A stretch of DNA of 64,000 nt from Membranipora membranacea (taxonomy: Eukaryota > Bryozoa > Gymnolaemata > Cheilostomatida > Membraniporidae). The stretch's first letter is position 1, and each line of letters opens with the position of its first letter. The position numbers were made by a program, and so were the translations under genes. This document shows positions 62,201-64,000 of this stretch, in pieces. The notes beneath the pieces were generated by a model. That model did no database searches, was not told the origin of the DNA, and saw only the letters and a program-made list of their open reading frames with translations. The stretch lies in assembly GCA_914767715.1 (NCBI GenBank), contig OU612068.1, positions 19,594,001 to 19,658,000 of the forward strand. The letters are read 5' to 3'.

Positions 62201-64000
62201 CAGAGAATGGAAAGCCGCAGAGCCAAACGGTTTGCAGATTCGAGATCAGCAGGAGTTGCTCCTCCTTATGACGGGAGTTAGAAGCAAATCTATTTTTTGA
62301 TCTGAGCGAAAAAAAAGCATGATACCCACCCTTGGTATAATTTTGTGAATTTCAAGTCAGCGTATTTACCCACCAATTAGTCTGAGGATTCTAATATTCC
62401 GGATTTTGAATGAGGCCAATAAGAGCTTGAACTGGTCGGAGTTTGATAAAGATCCAACAGGGTTTTCATTTTTGGATGCTGCCGTTTGGCATGTTTTTTT
62501 TTAGCAAAAGTGACCGTAATTAAAACGGACGCTGACAGAGAATGGAAAGCCGCAGAGCCAAACGGTTTGCAGATTCGAGATCAGCAGGAGTTGCTCCTCC
62601 TTATGACGTGAGTTAGAAGCAAATCTATTTTTTGATCTGAGCGAAAAAAAAGCATGATACCCACCCACCCTTGGTATAATTTTGTGAATTTCAAGTCAGC
62701 GTATTTACCCACCAATTAATCCGTGGATTCTAATATTCTGGATTTTCAATGAGGTCGATAAGAGCTTGAACTGGTCGGAGTTTGATAAAGATCCAACAGG
62801 ATTTTCATTATTGGATGCTGCCGTTTGGCATGTTTTTTTTTAGCAAAAGTGACCGTAATTAAAAAGGACGCTGACAGAGAATGGAAAGCCGCAGAGCCAA
62901 ACGGTTTGCAGATTCGAGATCAGCAGGAGTTGCTCCTCCTTATGACGTGAGTTAGAAGCAAATCTATTTTTTGATCTGAGCGAAAACAAAGCATGATACC
63001 CACCCTTGGTATAATTTTGTGAATTTCAAGTCAGCGTATTTACCCACCAATTAATCCGAGGATTCTAATATTCTGGATTTTGAATGAGGCCAATAAGAGC
63101 TTGAACTGGTCGGAGTTTGATAAAGATCCAACAGGGTTTTCATTTTTGGATGCTGCCGTTTGGCATGTTTTTTTTTAGCAAAAGTGACCGTAATTAAAAC
63201 GGACGCTGACAGAGAATGGAAAGCCGCAGAGCCAAACGGTTTGCAGATTCGAGATCAGCAGGAGTTGCTCCTCCTTATGAGGTGAGTTAGAAGCAAATCT
63301 AATTTTTGATCTGAGCGAAAAAAAAGCATGATACCCACCCTTGGTATAATTTTGTGAATTTCAAGTCAGCGTATTTACCCACCAATTAATCCGAGGATTC
63401 TAATATTCTGGATTTTGAATGAGGCCAATAAGAGCTTGAACTGGTCGGAGTTTGATAAAGATCCAACAGGGTTTTCATTTTTGGATGCTGCCGTTTGGCA
63501 TGTTTTTTTTTAGCAAAAGTGACCGTAATTAAAACGGACGCTGACAGAGAATGGAAAGCCGCAGAGCCAAACGGTTTGCAGATTCGAGATCAGCAGGAGT
63601 TGCTCCTCCTTATGACGTGAGTTAGAAGCAAATCTATTTTTTGATCTGAGCGAAAAAAAAGCATGATACCCACCCACCCTTGGTATAATTTTGTGAATTT
63701 CAAGTCAGCGTATTTACCCACCAATTAATCCGTGGATTCTAATATTCTGGATTTTCAATGAGGTCGATAAGAGCTTGAACTGGTCGGAGTTTGATAAAGA
63801 TCCAACAGGATTTTCATTATTGGATGCTGCCGTTTGGCATGTTTTTTTTTAGCAAAAGTGACCGTAATTAAAAAGGACGCTGACAGAGAATGGAAAGCCG
63901 CAGAGCCAAACGGTTTGCAGATTCGAGATCAGCAGGAGTTGCTCCTCCTTATGACGTGAGTTAGAAGCAAATCTATTTTTTGATCTGAGCGAAAAAAAAG
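56251..64000 (+). repeat. 335-bp satellite array, right block (about 23 monomers)
   Basis: The same 335-bp monomer resumes in the same orientation directly after the A-rich end of the island and runs off the window. The first monomer has gatccgagcg in place of gatctgagcg. Monomers here mostly carry phase-90 'a'. Block-specific variants are ttagtctgagg with ttccgg (58685, 61369, 62378), cgtggattc with gaggtcgataag and cattattgg (57685, 60369, 61713, 62722, 63731), and a 4-bp expansion cccacccaccc (58971, 61651, 62660, 63669). No genes are visible in it. Confidence 0.98.
61612..64000 (+). repeat. 1009-bp trimer HOR
   Basis: The marker cccacccaccc occurs at 61651, 62660 and 63669, exactly 1009 bp apart (3 x 335 + 4). 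Each marker monomer also has cgtggattc, caatgaggtcgataag, caggattttcattattgg and aaaaaggac. In the first unit the following two monomers are a consensus-like one ending gacgggagtt and one with ttagtctgagg plus ttccgg. In the second unit they are replaced by gaaaacaaag and aatttttgat variants. The third unit is cut by the window end. Confidence 0.88.

Noticed and set aside
1-64000. CRISPR array
   Set aside because: The whole 335-bp unit is repeated with no unique spacers, and the unit is far too long. No cas genes.

Overview
The window is almost entirely one eukaryotic satellite DNA. A 335-bp monomer is repeated head to tail, always in the same orientation, from base 1 to about 54615 (about 163 copies) and again from about 56251 to the window end (about 23 copies). 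The only other sequence is a 1.6-kb island at about 54616-56250. I see no rRNA, tRNA, CRISPR array or credible intact protein gene. The host cannot be named from the sequence. A 335-bp AT-leaning satellite with multi-monomer higher-order repeats (HORs) fits pericentromeric, centromeric or subtelomeric heterochromatin of an animal or plant, and does not fit a bacterium.

Monomer. Phase 1 is taken here as the c of ctattttttgatctg; the copy at 2010-2344 is a clean reference. It holds a T6 tract (phase 4-9), an A8 tract (20-27), a T9 tract (205-213), a short dyad ccgt...acgg around phase 227-240, and a small hairpin AGGAGTTGCTCCT (297-309). Because 335 is not a multiple of three, the reading frame changes every copy, so the short open frames are by-products. 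Recurrent diagnostic variants sit at phases 41 (c/a), 57 (t/c), 90 (a/g), 119 (c/g), 241 (c/a), 277 (t/c), 282 (a/c), 298-299 and 318 (c/g).

Layout. (1) 1-12.7 kb: phase-90 'a' monomers, many with gcttgcag, cacgag or caccag variants. It includes a 6-mer/8-mer duplication (5024-9713) and a segment at 1-1.62 kb that recurs at 10.38-12.34 kb. (2) 12.7-23.4 kb: variants gcgaat, cacactt, aagctg, gccaatt; a 1340-bp 4-mer duplication and a seemingly identical 2010-bp 6-mer duplication. (3) 23.8-45 kb: mostly phase-90 'g' monomers with 7-mer, 4-mer, 6-mer, dimer and 8-mer duplications. (4) 45.2-54.6 kb: the clearest HOR, an 11-monomer unit (A-K) followed by two versions that lack internal monomers, with chimeric monomers at the deletion points. 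(5) 54.6-56.25 kb: the island, which contains two direct copies of one segment (98% identical over the shared 3' part), each beginning with a 41-47-bp minisatellite (2 units in the first, about 7 in the second) and ending in an A-rich tail. (6) 56.25-64 kb: satellite again, finishing in a 1009-bp trimer HOR.

Together the pieces record how the array evolved: unequal exchange among 335-bp units made local blocks of 2 to 11 monomers, and a foreign segment sits inside the array. Counts and boundaries were read by eye. Breakpoints are good to within one monomer unless stated, and assembly error in so repetitive a region cannot be excluded.
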